From NCBI RefSeq assembly GCF_017377855.1, contig NZ_JAFREP010000005.1, positions 186,001-250,000 of the forward strand: a stretch of DNA of 64,000 nt, given 5' to 3'. This stretch comes from Acanthopleuribacter pedis (GTDB lineage Bacteria; Acidobacteriota; Holophagae; Acanthopleuribacterales; Acanthopleuribacteraceae). Position 1 is the stretch's first letter, and every line of letters begins with the position of its first letter. The position numbers and the translations under genes were made by a program. The notes beneath the pieces were generated by a model. The model was not told the DNA's origin. It worked only from the letters and a program-made list of their open reading frames with translations, and made no database searches. Shown here piece after piece: positions 33,501 to 40,941 of the stretch.

Positions 33501-35091
33501 ACGAATCGTTGAATCGCGGTTTGATGAATGTGGGAACCGTGTTACCCGTGTAACGGACAGCGGGCACCTGACCCGATTTGAGTTTGATCGCCGTGGGTTG
33601 CTCAAGCGTTTACAGCTGCCGTTTGATCAGGGGTTGGATTTCCGATACAACGGCCGTGGGCAGGAACTCCAACGCAAGCACGAAAAGGGATTTATCCTCC
33701 GGCAGAGCTACAATTCTTGGGGGCTTCTCAAGCAGCAAACCGTTGGCCGTCATGTAGAAAATTGGGTCCCACACCAGGCTCAACCGGCCAAACGGAAAAT
33801 AGTGCCCTCAATGAACCGGTTGTTTTCCTATGATCACCACTTCAACCTGACGAAAGTGGAGGAGAACGACCACCTCCGCGCAACGTATCGGTACGACCAA
33901 AATGATCAGATACTTTCTGCTGAGTACGGAAATGGCGTGGCGGAAGCCTTTTCTTATAACGGCAACTTGGACTTGAAAGCGCGATCAGTAACGGTTCGAG
34001 GAGGAAGCGTTCCGATTCAGGCTGAAGCACGTGATCGGATTATCAACTATCAAAAAGGGTCACGGTTTGCCTCTGACGGTGTGCTTTCTTACCGGTACGA
34101 CGAAGAAGGTCGCGTCATTGAAAAGCGAGAGGAAAAGCCGGGGTTCCGGCCGCAGGTTTGGGCCTTTGAGTGGAATGAAAGTAACCAGGTTCAAGCAGTA
34201 CGAACGCCTTCTGGCCAAACCTGGAAGTACACCTACGACCCCTTTGGGCGCAGGCTCGAGAAGCGCTGCGGCCAATCGGGTACTAAATTCCTGTGGGATG
34301 GGGATGTTCTGGCTGAAGAGGTTCCTTTCGCTTCGGGTACTGATGCCTCTGCCAAAGTCTGGGTGTTTGAACCTGGTCAGTTTGTGCCCATGGCCTGCCA
34401 GCAAGGAAGCAAGGCCGCTTATGTAGTCACCGATCATTTGGGCACTCCGGTTGAAATGTACCGAGAAGACGGTGATGTCGTGTGGTCTGGAAGCCTTGGT
34501 GTGTGGGGTGATCAACATCGTGCCGAGGGCCGATCAGATGGGGAAGCCGCATGGGAGAATCCGTTCCGGTTCCAGGGACAGATGTTTGACAGCGAAAGCG
34601 GCCTCCATTACAATCGCCATCGCTACTATGATCCTTCTTCATCACAGTACATTAGTCCTGATCCGATTGGGCTTGAAGGTGGTTTCCGCCCTCAAGGGTA
34701 TGTTGAAAAACCTTGTGCCGACTTTGATCCGTTGGGACTGAATCGGTGTGAAGGCAATCCTAGTGTCTCACTCCCTTCAGATGGAAAGTGGTCTCCTACA
34801 AAATTTGCCGACGGAAAATTGGAGGACCACTTTCAAAAGCATTCACATGAATGGGGACTTGGGAATATAACCATAGAAGGATATGAGAAAAGAGCTCATT
34901 CGCTATTAAGCAAAGTAGTAGATGGAAATATTTTGGGCTTCACTAGCAAACAAGGAACAGTATTTAGGTACAACAACAGGACTAATGAATTCGCAACAGC
35001 TAAACCAGATGGCACAATAGAGACGCTTTTTAGGCCAATAGATGGGTTTGATTATTTTCAGAGGCAGATTATTAAATATGGAAAAAACTAA
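30571..35091 (+). CDS. rhs: PAAR-RHS type VI effector with BECR-like nuclease tip
   Basis: 1506 residues; ATG follows GAGG. Order of parts: a prePAAR/transmembrane N-terminus (LVGLVAGAVIGGFIAF, about 47-63, bound by the Eag chaperone), a PAAR domain (about 93-165, EISSGAATVLIEGKKAARAE and GSETVAI), a linker of three related DD(L)-rich repeats (about 250-335), the RHS shell (about 355-1385, many YEYDxxGR units), the self-cleavage site DPLGL (about 1386), then a toxin of about 118 residues. The tip (LEDHFQKHSHEWG, FRYNNRTNEFATAKPDG, LFRPIDGFDYFQRQ) resembles the barnase/EndoU/colicin/RelE nuclease group. It has no HINT domain, unlike the first RHS protein. The toxin end is AT-rich and overlaps its immunity gene. 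Confidence 0.93.
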   Translation: MTKSAKALLAIETMIPVLEFMEVLKPKPELREPAVVSHEVEHSLALVGLVAGAVIGGFIAFKLPKKSIFSIADGIGTGAAIGEFLGSQFSFGTGEISSGAATVLIEGKKAARAEDFVNCWMHSVSQIAQGSETVAICKSPASRKGEKLTCGAIIREGVQTVKIGGPSADVLAIADEVPEFIRDIVLVCDILALKDTAEWIATGLFFVGKKAVGAIKEAGLATWNFIESTPLFRKASDEIVDGIENITEAVRKKFDDIAGGGSSEAIEEVSEQVRKNVDDLGLGGSGSNAIETISEQTQKGLDDLNLNGGARQAGDQVENISDRIQKNVDELEINGKNSSKSPDGQSCSNRCTDGDPIDVATGQVVEVRTDFQIDATIPLVLKRTYLTGLKYSGQLGKGWADTWGQKLRIVGETCEFFTDEGQILFFELPQGNGSGRNPHQPHLTLVRYRGHYALYDHLDQKRYGFFCQDGEWMYLSEIADRNGNVVAFDRDEHGNVREVLHSDGHRLRVTMEDGFIRKIEQRGSQGQYRDLMRYEQDTHGRLIAAEGVQSTRLQYEYDDRHRLVCWLDQKETWARYEYDDHDRVSFTNCADGRYTGRFEYQPDQRQTHFYSEEAGRRTYFYNSLGLVTRQEDELGLVRTTLWDQWGQYIGTKTPSGRRTTRSLDEYGRVVAVVGPDQLAKRFFYSSAGDLRCVALPEGSTWHMAYDSWGNRLSVTDPTGAVTKYEYNRQGRLKAVTKANGASTRYQYDQLLRPIAVTNAKGEKTSVRYDEFSRIIDTTDPEFVHKEYQYDAWDRIVGVNYPAANPLDLGGRFRQAFEYDIEGNLARFTNGKGHSEAFEFGSFDLLRRKVDAKGNEHRFFYDGEIRLTKVQNSRGEAYRYEYDQRGNVILEQDFSGRIHRYEYDLDGLCVAKINSHKETTTYHYNAAGRLEKEVSHSGGETRYSYDLLGRMIRATSPTADVEFKRDLLGRVISEKQNGRIVESRFDECGNRVTRVTDSGHLTRFEFDRRGLLKRLQLPFDQGLDFRYNGRGQELQRKHEKGFILRQSYNSWGLLKQQTVGRHVENWVPHQAQPAKRKIVPSMNRLFSYDHHFNLTKVEENDHLRATYRYDQNDQILSAEYGNGVAEAFSYNGNLDLKARSVTVRGGSVPIQAEARDRIINYQKGSRFASDGVLSYRYDEEGRVIEKREEKPGFRPQVWAFEWNESNQVQAVRTPSGQTWKYTYDPFGRRLEKRCGQSGTKFLWDGDVLAEEVPFASGTDASAKVWVFEPGQFVPMACQQGSKAAYVVTDHLGTPVEMYREDGDVVWSGSLGVWGDQHRAEGRSDGEAAWENPFRFQGQMFDSESGLHYNRHRYYDPSSSQYISPDPIGLEGGFRPQGYVEKPCADFDPLGLNRCEGNPSVSLPSDGKWSPTKFADGKLEDHFQKHSHEWGLGNITIEGYEKRAHSLLSKVVDGNILGFTSKQGTVFRYNNRTNEFATAKPDGTIETLFRPIDGFDYFQRQIIKYGKN

Positions 35092-35323
35092 AAAAACATG
35101 TCCGTGCTGTGGTTGCTTGACATTGGAAAAAGATAGCATGTTTGATGTGTGTCCAGTATGTTTCTGGGAAGACGACCCGCTACAAAGTGAAAACGAGCTT
35201 TACAAAGGCGGAGCAAACCAAGTAAATCTCAAAATAGCAAGAATTAACTATTTGAAAATAGGTGCGATTTCCGAAGAGTTTAAAACGCTAACTCGAAAGC
35301 CTTTAGAAAGTGAAATTCCGTAA
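35078..35323 (+). CDS. Cysteine-rich CPCC protein, likely immunity
   Basis: 81 residues from ATG at 35078, which overlaps the effector stop by 14 bases, so it is translated with the toxin. It has the CPCC-domain pattern KTCPCCGCLTLEK and YDVCPVCFWEDDP-like spacing (here FDVCPVCFWEDDPLQ), a probable zinc-binding fold found beside polymorphic toxins. The role as cognate immunity is inferred from overlap and family. Confidence 0.8.
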   Translation: MEKTKKTCPCCGCLTLEKDSMFDVCPVCFWEDDPLQSENELYKGGANQVNLKIARINYLKIGAISEEFKTLTRKPLESEIP

Positions 35324-35401
35324 AAACATCGCCAGAAAAAGGGTGAAGAATGGCGAATGAAAACTTGCTAACGATGACAAATTAACAGACTCAAGGAAAC
35401 A

Positions 35402-35770
35402 TTGTTGCAAAGTCTGGCAAACGATTTTATATTGATATTAAAAGATAATTCATGCAGGACAACTGACTCCTGGTTTAGACCTGGCTACCAAGATCAAGGA
35501 ATAATTGCCTTAGAAGGTGACAATCTTAAGATGCTTTTCTGCACTGATAAAGATGAGTTAGTTATTGAATTCTATCCTGTAGAGTCGAATGACTGGCCTT
35601 CGGATGAGTACTTTACACTTGATTTATTATACCCCTTAATAACAGGAGAAGAGACGGGTGAAGATAGAGTCAATCCAATAACAGTTGATTACCTAAAAGA
35701 AAAATTAGATAAGATCGAATATATTTTTTGTCAAAAAAACATAAAAGAATTACTTGACTCATTGAGATAG
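35402..35770 (+). CDS. Small protein, probable second immunity gene
   Basis: 122 residues, AT-rich, starting at TTG after AAGGA. The family is not recognised. The pattern (DQGIIALEGDNLKMLFCTDK, VIEFYPVESNDW) suggests an alpha/beta immunity-like fold. It follows the CPCC gene by 78 bases. In RHS loci such genes are often orphan immunities. The start codon and function are both uncertain. Confidence 0.6.
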   Translation: MLQSLANDFILILKDNSCRTTDSWFRPGYQDQGIIALEGDNLKMLFCTDKDELVIEFYPVESNDWPSDEYFTLDLLYPLITGEETGEDRVNPITVDYLKEKLDKIEYIFCQKNIKELLDSLR

Positions 35771-35844
35771 AAAGAGTTGCTGGTGTTTTCGGGCTAGACT
35801 TAGGTTTTAAGCGGGGGTTTTTGTGCGTTTTTCTGGAGAGATGT

Positions 35845-36879
35845 TTACTGGAGAAACTTGAGAGCCTCTGTTTTTACAGGTCTATTTTTACTAGATAAAA
35901 AAGGACAAGGCTCTTCAGTGTTTTTGGCAGATTCCTCTGTTTCTTCTTCATTGTGATCCTCTGCGCTCTCTTTGAAATCAGGGATTTTCATGGTTTTCCC
36001 CATTTTTGAGAAAGCGATAATGGTCCGTTCCTCGTCGGGGAAGAAGTTGTCCTCGAGGCTTTTGGGTAATGCAATAAGGCTACTCAGGAAGTCATCAATG
36101 GTTTGCGGTCGAGAGCGTGGAGAAAGAGAAAGTGCTTTGGTAAAAAGCTGTCGAAAACCCTCTTCCTCAAACCTCATTTCCGGGAACGGTTCTGAAATAA
36201 CCAGGCTCTCATATTTTCTTTGTTCTAGAACCTCTTCAGAATTACTTCCCCGGTAAGGCGATTCCCCAGTAAAAAGAAAATGAGCCAAAGCCGCAAAGGA
36301 AAAAACATCAGAGCGAATATCCAGCTTTTGATGACTGATTTGCTCGGGGCTGGCAAATTCAGGTGTAGCCTGTTTTTCATGGAGGCGCTTGGCTGAACCT
36401 TCAATCGAGCGCGCAAGCCCAAGATCAATGAGGCGGATCTTCTGATCCTCTTGAATCATGATGTTTCCAGGAGTTATGTCACAGTGAATAAACCCCTGAC
36501 CATGTAATGCAGATACTGCGATAGCAACACCTTCAAGAATGTGCATTACCTCTTCCAGGCAGAGGAATCCAGGCTGTTCCAGAATCCAGCTTAAAGAACG
36601 GCCTTTTACTTCCTCCATCACCAAGTGTGGTGGGTTTTGGGTGCTTTCACAGGTAAAGTATGTCAAAAATGTTGGATGAGAAACTTGAACACCAATACGA
36701 GCTTCATTTTCGAGATTTTCAAGGGCGAGCCAATACCAACCTTCGGATACCGATTCTGGAATGGTTTTTACAACTACACGTCGGCGCATGTCCGGGTCCC
36801 AACAGCGGTGAACCGCAGAAAGAGGACTTTCCTGAAGGGTTTCGATAATCTCGTATTTTCCAATAGCTTTTTGTGACAT
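35845..36879 (-). CDS. Cytoplasmic Ser/Thr kinase-like protein with altered motifs
   Basis: 344 residues from ATG at 36879 (GGGAG upstream); longer frames add a non-conserved leader. The kinase fold is clear: lysine in RRRVVVKTI, HCDITPGNIMI as catalytic loop, RLIDLGLAR, FASPEQ and SDVFSFAALAHFLFTGESPY. The glycine loop is degenerate (LQESPLSAVHRCW) and HRD has become HCD. The retained D, N and K suggest it may still be active. The C-terminal 75 residues are acidic and low-complexity (DHNEEETEESAKNTEE), with no membrane helix. It is the only gene between the T6SS cartridge and mobile module A. Confidence 0.85.
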   Translation of the reverse strand: MSQKAIGKYEIIETLQESPLSAVHRCWDPDMRRRVVVKTIPESVSEGWYWLALENLENEARIGVQVSHPTFLTYFTCESTQNPPHLVMEEVKGRSLSWILEQPGFLCLEEVMHILEGVAIAVSALHGQGFIHCDITPGNIMIQEDQKIRLIDLGLARSIEGSAKRLHEKQATPEFASPEQISHQKLDIRSDVFSFAALAHFLFTGESPYRGSNSEEVLEQRKYESLVISEPFPEMRFEEEGFRQLFTKALSLSPRSRPQTIDDFLSSLIALPKSLEDNFFPDEERTIIAFSKMGKTMKIPDFKESAEDHNEEETEESAKNTEEPCPFLSSKNRPVKTEALKFLQ

Positions 36880-37017
36880 TAATCCGACTCCCTGAATCGA
36901 AACTACTGTTCTCATTATCGCATATTTTGTCATGCATACCTCAGAGAAGTTGTTTTCAGTCGATGGTATCGAAAAAAGTGTCTTGTCAAGCTGGAAGCCT
37001 CTCTTGAAAAATAGCCC

Positions 37018-37041
37018 CCCAACTTCCTCATGAAAGTTGGG
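37018..37041. repeat. REP-like hairpin copy 2
   Basis: CCCAACTT (37018-37025) pairs with AAGTTGGG (37034-37041). The context CCCCCCAACTTCCTCATGAA matches copy 1 at 28041 in 21 or more of 24 stem and loop bases. It lies in the short gap between the kinase-like gene and the next minus-strand gene, with no T-tail. Confidence 0.5.
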
Positions 37042-37061
37042 TGCTCTTGACATCACTCCTT

Positions 37062-38075
37062 TTAGACAACTTTGTGGAAGGAAAGGAGCTTAATTTTGCG
37101 TTGTTGACTCATTATGGCCTGCTCCCGTGCCAGCTCAGCACGGAACTTATGTCGTGCTTTCCACCAACGTGGAAGAAAGGGTACCAACGAACGCATTTTG
37201 TTTCCTGCGAGGGTAATAGCTCGACTGCTGGAAGCCAATTCTTTTTGGTTGGCGGCCAAGACAGATTCATAGCCCTGCTTTCGAATCAAACTCATCAATT
37301 TGGTCGCTTCATCTCGCCAGCCCCGGCGTTTTTGGAAATCGACCATACCCAATTTACTCGCCGCTGGCAGGCATTCACGTGAGCGGTTGACGAGTCGGAA
37401 TACGTACAACGAAACGAGGGAATACCAACCCTTGGGTGACGCATGCAGTAGGTAAGATGCGATAGCCGTGGTTGATGCGCGGTATTCTGCATCGAAAGCT
37501 TCCGCGATCTGCGAGTACTTCAGCGGGTCCTGCTTCCCGACCGCGTCCAAAACGGCGTGGCTCACCGTTTGAGAAAAGATCCGTTTGAATTGTTGCCGTT
37601 TTCCTGTTGAGAGCCAGGGAAGGAAAACGGTGTATTTGCCGGTTCTCCAGCTGCGCCTGAAGCCCGCCTCATTCGCATACTTTACGGCAATATCGGGAAA
37701 ACGGGACGGGGCAATCCCATTAGCTTTCAAAAGGCCGAGGGCCAGGTCCACTTCCTTGTGCAAGCTTTTTGCGCTGATACGATGATCGCCTAGCTCCACC
37801 CGAATACTTAACGGGGCAATGTTTTGGAGAGACCGTTCGGCTTGAGCCTGTACCCGGGGTGGATTCGCAGGTCCAGGCAAAGCGGTATCAAATTCTCCGG
37901 CCGATTGGTCGGGAACAAAATCGCTTCGCACGGTCAGGGAATCGGATGACCTAGAAAGACTATCGACTCGGCCTAAACAGCGGCATTTAGTGAATACTTT
38001 TTTCCCCACTCGGTATGAACTCTGTTCGTAGAGGTACTGGACTCCACGAATGGTTTTAATTACGTGATAGGCCAT
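37062..38075 (-). CDS. Hypothetical protein of mobile-element type
   Basis: 337 residues; GGGAG lies six bases before ATG. I do not recognise the fold as a whole. The first 35 residues (IRGVQYLYEQSSYRVGKKVF then TKCRCLG) match a short beta-rich module often seen at the start of transposase-like and plasmid-borne proteins. The rest is basic and helical, with SHAVLDAVGKQDPLKYSQIA, WYSLVSLYVFRLVNRSRECL and a very basic end (WWKARHKFRAELAREQ). DNA binding is plausible. A GTAACACTACA repeat lies directly upstream of it. Confidence 0.6.
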   Translation of the reverse strand: MAYHVIKTIRGVQYLYEQSSYRVGKKVFTKCRCLGRVDSLSRSSDSLTVRSDFVPDQSAGEFDTALPGPANPPRVQAQAERSLQNIAPLSIRVELGDHRISAKSLHKEVDLALGLLKANGIAPSRFPDIAVKYANEAGFRRSWRTGKYTVFLPWLSTGKRQQFKRIFSQTVSHAVLDAVGKQDPLKYSQIAEAFDAEYRASTTAIASYLLHASPKGWYSLVSLYVFRLVNRSRECLPAASKLGMVDFQKRRGWRDEATKLMSLIRKQGYESVLAANQKELASSSRAITLAGNKMRSLVPFLPRWWKARHKFRAELAREQAIMSQQRKIKLLSFHKVV

Positions 38076-38617
38076 GCTGGCTCCCGTGGTAACACTACAT
38101 TTTTCGGAGTCATTTGATCATTTGCTACTACTCGGGAAAAGATTCCCTTCGATGTGAGTGAACTCGTTAGCTTGTGTGGGAAATCTTCTTTTACAGAGAA
38201 CTGTGATCGAGTTTTTGTGTGCTCCAACCCTCTAAAAGTACCTCAGCTGATTGCTTCGACTCTCGTTTTCTTCTCCGAAGGATTGAGCCAAAACCCAACT
38301 CAATATGAATGTATGGATAGCATGTCGAATGCGCTCGTTCGATTCGGCAGCGGTGTTTTTAGGTAACACTACAAAAACCGGGATGATCGGATACTTGCTT
38401 CTGGTTGCTATTTATGAGTGTGTTGTCCCAATGACGGAATTTGGTGTTTGCATAAAAGCTCTCGATTCGAGGAATTGGTTTCGATCCAACAGAGGTGTGT
38501 TTTTTTCTCCCAAGGCCCATCACGAGGACACTCGGTGAACCCTGTTCATGTTTGATTCTCGGCGGCCAAAACCATAGGGCTTGCCCCTTGAATGAGCAAG
38601 CCCCAGGTGCAGTAACA
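38076..38617. other. Non-coding spacer marked by three GTAACACTACA repeats
   Basis: 540 bases between two minus-strand genes with no supported gene. GGTAACACTACA occurs at 38088-38099 and 38362-38373, and AGTAACACTACA at 38611-38622. The spacing is about 274 and 249 bases. The three copies bound two non-coding blocks of similar length that do not otherwise resemble each other. The third copy overlaps the stop codon of the AlpA-like gene. Confidence 0.55.
38577..38603 (-). terminator. Hairpin downstream of module A
   Basis: GGGCTTGC (38577-38584) pairs with GCAAGCCC (38596-38603). On the minus strand the stem is followed by CTATGGTTTTGG, a weak T-tract. Its position 15 bases past the AlpA-like stop suggests a terminator for the module A transcript. 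Confidence 0.5.
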
Positions 38618-39028
38618 CTACAGAATGGATTTTGGTTTGGGGAACGCCGCGACCGGGGCGCTCGCCATCGTCATCGCGGGCATGAATGGGGTCAGTTGCT
38701 CGGACTCCATGATGAAGTTTTCCAGATCACTGACCTTGTAGAACACCCGAGAGTTCTTGTGGTTGCCGAGTTTGTGGAAACGAGGTCCGGTTCCCCGGTA
38801 GCGCATGTTGCGGAGCCGCTTGACGGCGAACACTTCACCGTACCGGGCAGCGACCTGATTTTCGTTAAGGAGCTGGTCACCCGCTAACACTGCTTTCATG
38901 ATGCGGGGTTCTTGATGTCCGATGAATCGGTCCAATTCTTCCGGTTTTTCACCCAGGAGCTGGGCTTTGAGCGAGAGTTCGACGAGTAGGGCGCGCAGTG
39001 CGGGCCGGGCCTGGCTATGCTGTTCCAT
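38618..39028 (-). CDS. AlpA/excisionase-like helix-turn-helix protein
   Basis: 136 residues from ATG at 39028, chosen for AAGGAGG upstream; a longer frame runs into low-complexity Pro/His/Asn codons of the leader and is rejected. The winged-helix pattern LLNENQVAARYGEVFAVKRL, then RYRGTGPRFHKLG and VFYKVSDLENFI, is the AlpA/excisionase type (MerR superfamily). Such proteins regulate excision or promoters of integrated elements. The first 45 residues are helical. It is the last gene of module A. Confidence 0.8.
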   Translation of the reverse strand: MEQHSQARPALRALLVELSLKAQLLGEKPEELDRFIGHQEPRIMKAVLAGDQLLNENQVAARYGEVFAVKRLRNMRYRGTGPRFHKLGNHKNSRVFYKVSDLENFIMESEQLTPFMPAMTMASAPVAAFPKPKSIL

Positions 39029-39343
39029 GATGGTCCTCCTTGGGACGTGATTGAGTAGGTGGAGATGGTTGGGTGGATGGCTATGATTGAGGTTTGGTCT
39101 GGATGAGTGATTGGGATGGTTGGTTGGTGAGGAAGTTTGGGAATGAGGTGGATTGACGGCAGGCGAGGTCGGAAGTGTGAAAAACACTTCCGAATTGAAT
39201 TGTGAATTTGGCATCAAGTCATAAAAAGACAGTGGTTTGAAACGTCGCTGTAGCGACGGCCAAAACGACGTTCATACCGACGTCCAAAACGACGCTCAAA
39301 ACGACGGCGTCAAACTTGAGGTTGGTGAGTCCCCGGCAGCGCT
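39029..39343 (-). promoter_or_regulatory. C/A-rich, G-poor leader before the AlpA-like gene
   Basis: Read on the minus strand, about 39205 to 39045 is a run of CCATCC, CCAACC and TCATCC-like words with almost no G. It has the composition of a Rho-utilisation site or an unstructured leader. The 12-bp repeats lie immediately upstream in the same spacer. The role is inference. Confidence 0.35.
39253..39312. repeat. 12-bp tandem repeats (iterons) in module A
   Basis: Four consecutive units start at 39253, 39265, 39277 and 39289 (GCGACGGCCAAA, ACGACGTTCATA, CCGACGTCCAAA, ACGACGCTCAAA), then a partial fifth. The consensus is ACGACGnyCAAA with exact 12-bp spacing. They lie just past the HDxDH gene. 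Confidence 0.8.
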
Positions 39344-39859
39344 TCAAACTGAGGTTTGTTGCCCCCCGCCTCCAATGAACTGACGCTGGATCGATTCAGG
39401 GATTGGGACGAACTTTTGGCGCGGAAAAACACCTGACGACGAGAAGCACGCCGCTTGGCACACGATTTCAGAAAAGACGATTTGCCGATGGATTGGATTT
39501 CGCAGGCGTCGGCACATGATCCGGGCCGCCTGGCATTCACCCAGAAAATGGAAGGGGACGCCTTCCAGGAGATGATCCACGTCATGTACTGCCCGGAATT
39601 GCCAGTTGATGACCTTGGGGAAGATGCTGTCAGAATGGGCGACAGTGACCTGTAAACGCTTTGTCGCAGCCACCGCAGCTTGCATCTCCCACAGGTCACG
39701 GTAGGGATGGTGATCAACGAATTCGACGGCGACCGAAAGTCGATGGAATTCGCTGTAAATGAATCGTGTGAAAGACTCGATATCGGGGCATAGTTGAGGG
39801 CGAGTGTGATGGTACCTGGTAGCAAGAGATCGGACAGAAGTGGGAGCAGAAGATGGCAT
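39344..39859 (-). CDS. HDxDH-motif protein of module A
   Basis: 171 residues from ATG at 39859 (AAGGAG upstream; the frame extends further but that start has no site). It is homologous to 59328-59867: NWQFRAVHDVDHLLEGVPFH here, NLQFRAVHDYDHLTQGLNFS there, each followed by GE-x-x-AA. The HDxDHL plus GE pattern recalls a conserved segment (FRxVHDxFGH...GE) in some phage and plasmid proteins, perhaps metal-binding. The residues are seen; a catalytic role is inference. It follows the replication-relaxation-like gene as in module B. Confidence 0.75.
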   Translation of the reverse strand: MPSSAPTSVRSLATRYHHTRPQLCPDIESFTRFIYSEFHRLSVAVEFVDHHPYRDLWEMQAAVAATKRLQVTVAHSDSIFPKVINWQFRAVHDVDHLLEGVPFHFLGECQAARIMCRRLRNPIHRQIVFSEIVCQAACFSSSGVFPRQKFVPIPESIQRQFIGGGGQQTSV

Positions 39860-40017
39860 AGCGGCACTCCTTGATAGTGCGGTGCGTGGGCAGACCTCGA
39901 CCTTCTCAGCGGGTGGGTACCGCACTGCTGAAAACGGCCACGGTCTGCATCAAGGTTCGTGAGGAAGGACGGGATCGCTGGCGTGATCAGGGCCAATCCC
40001 ATGGGAACAATGAGGGG

Positions 40018-40941
40018 TTATGAGGGAGGAAGAGGAAACGGCTTGGGCTTCAAATTCAGCACACTGTAGTGATCAGATTGGCTTAAGGGCCGTGGTGCCC
40101 GCCAACAGGTTTCGGGATCGCGAAAAAAGTCGTCCGCATGAGTCACCAGCACAAACGGTGCGAATCGATCAGGTCGCGAGAAGTACTCAGCAAAACGCTG
40201 GCGTACCGTGGAGGCCAACCCGGCTTCCTTGCAGAGCAACAATATCGTCGCGCCCTGTTGGTGCCCGTAGGCGGTGGCAAGGGATTTGTTCTGGAGACAT
40301 TCGCGATAGCGTCCCAAATGTTTGAGGTTTCGTAAGGTGTCGTGCCCGAGGGCCACTTCCCACAGGAACCACATCGATTTGGTGCGATCCGGCCGGGTAT
40401 CGGTTACTTCGCAAATGACATCAGGAATGCAGTACCGGTCTGTTCCCGGCAGCTCCAAGCGAGTTTGTGCTCGCAGTTGTGCCCCAGAACTTTGGCGGTT
40501 GTTTCCGGTTTTTACGAAGTAGCGTTCCCAGCGTCGCAGGGATAACACCCGGTAGCGTTGCTCGAGCATTTGGTCAAATGCGATATGGGCTCGGACGGTC
40601 AGCTGGCGGTGGAAATAATCGCGTTTGGCGAACTTGGGGTATTTGGCCGAGAGAGCCTCGATAGAGTTGCCCGTGTCTTCTTCACGAAGCACTTCTTGTC
40701 CTGCCGTTGTCAGGCAGTACATATACGAAAGCCTTCCAAAGCGGGCATCGACGCTGAATTTGAGGGGGAGAATTAAGGGCTGCTTCTTCCAGCGCAGTCG
40801 CGCCAGCTTAGCGGTACAACGTTCTACTTCCCGAAGACAGGTGCTTATGCCGAGCATTTCGTAGAGCATGGCATTAGTCAGGTATCCATAGCGGTTGAGG
40901 GTACGCAGTACCCGGAGTTGTCGCTCGGTGAGGTGGATCAT
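40018..40941 (-). CDS. Replication-relaxation-like protein, module A
   Basis: 307 residues; the start overlaps the ATPase stop (ATGA). The N-terminal winged helix LTERQLRVLRTLNRYGYLTN, the middle LTVRAHIAFDQMLEQRYRVL, and the acidic core YCIPDVICEVTDT followed by FLWEVALGHDTL fit the replication-relaxation family (PF13814), found beside conjugation ATPases in plasmids and integrative elements. The D...E pair in the core gives it a nuclease-like look, but activity is not established. Its module B counterpart is 58421-59293. Confidence 0.8.
   Translation of the reverse strand: MIHLTERQLRVLRTLNRYGYLTNAMLYEMLGISTCLREVERCTAKLARLRWKKQPLILPLKFSVDARFGRLSYMYCLTTAGQEVLREEDTGNSIEALSAKYPKFAKRDYFHRQLTVRAHIAFDQMLEQRYRVLSLRRWERYFVKTGNNRQSSGAQLRAQTRLELPGTDRYCIPDVICEVTDTRPDRTKSMWFLWEVALGHDTLRNLKHLGRYRECLQNKSLATAYGHQQGATILLLCKEAGLASTVRQRFAEYFSRPDRFAPFVLVTHADDFFRDPETCWRAPRPLSQSDHYSVLNLKPKPFPLPPS

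Noticed and set aside
38629-39217. 63-residue N-terminal extension of the AlpA-like protein
   Set aside because: It is translated from a G-poor leader and is Pro/His/Asn low complexity; AAGGAGG before the ATG at 39028 decides the start.
39310-40002. 230-residue frame overlapping the HDxDH gene of module A
   Set aside because: The alternative frame contains the HDxDH homology to module B and has AAGGAG before its start.
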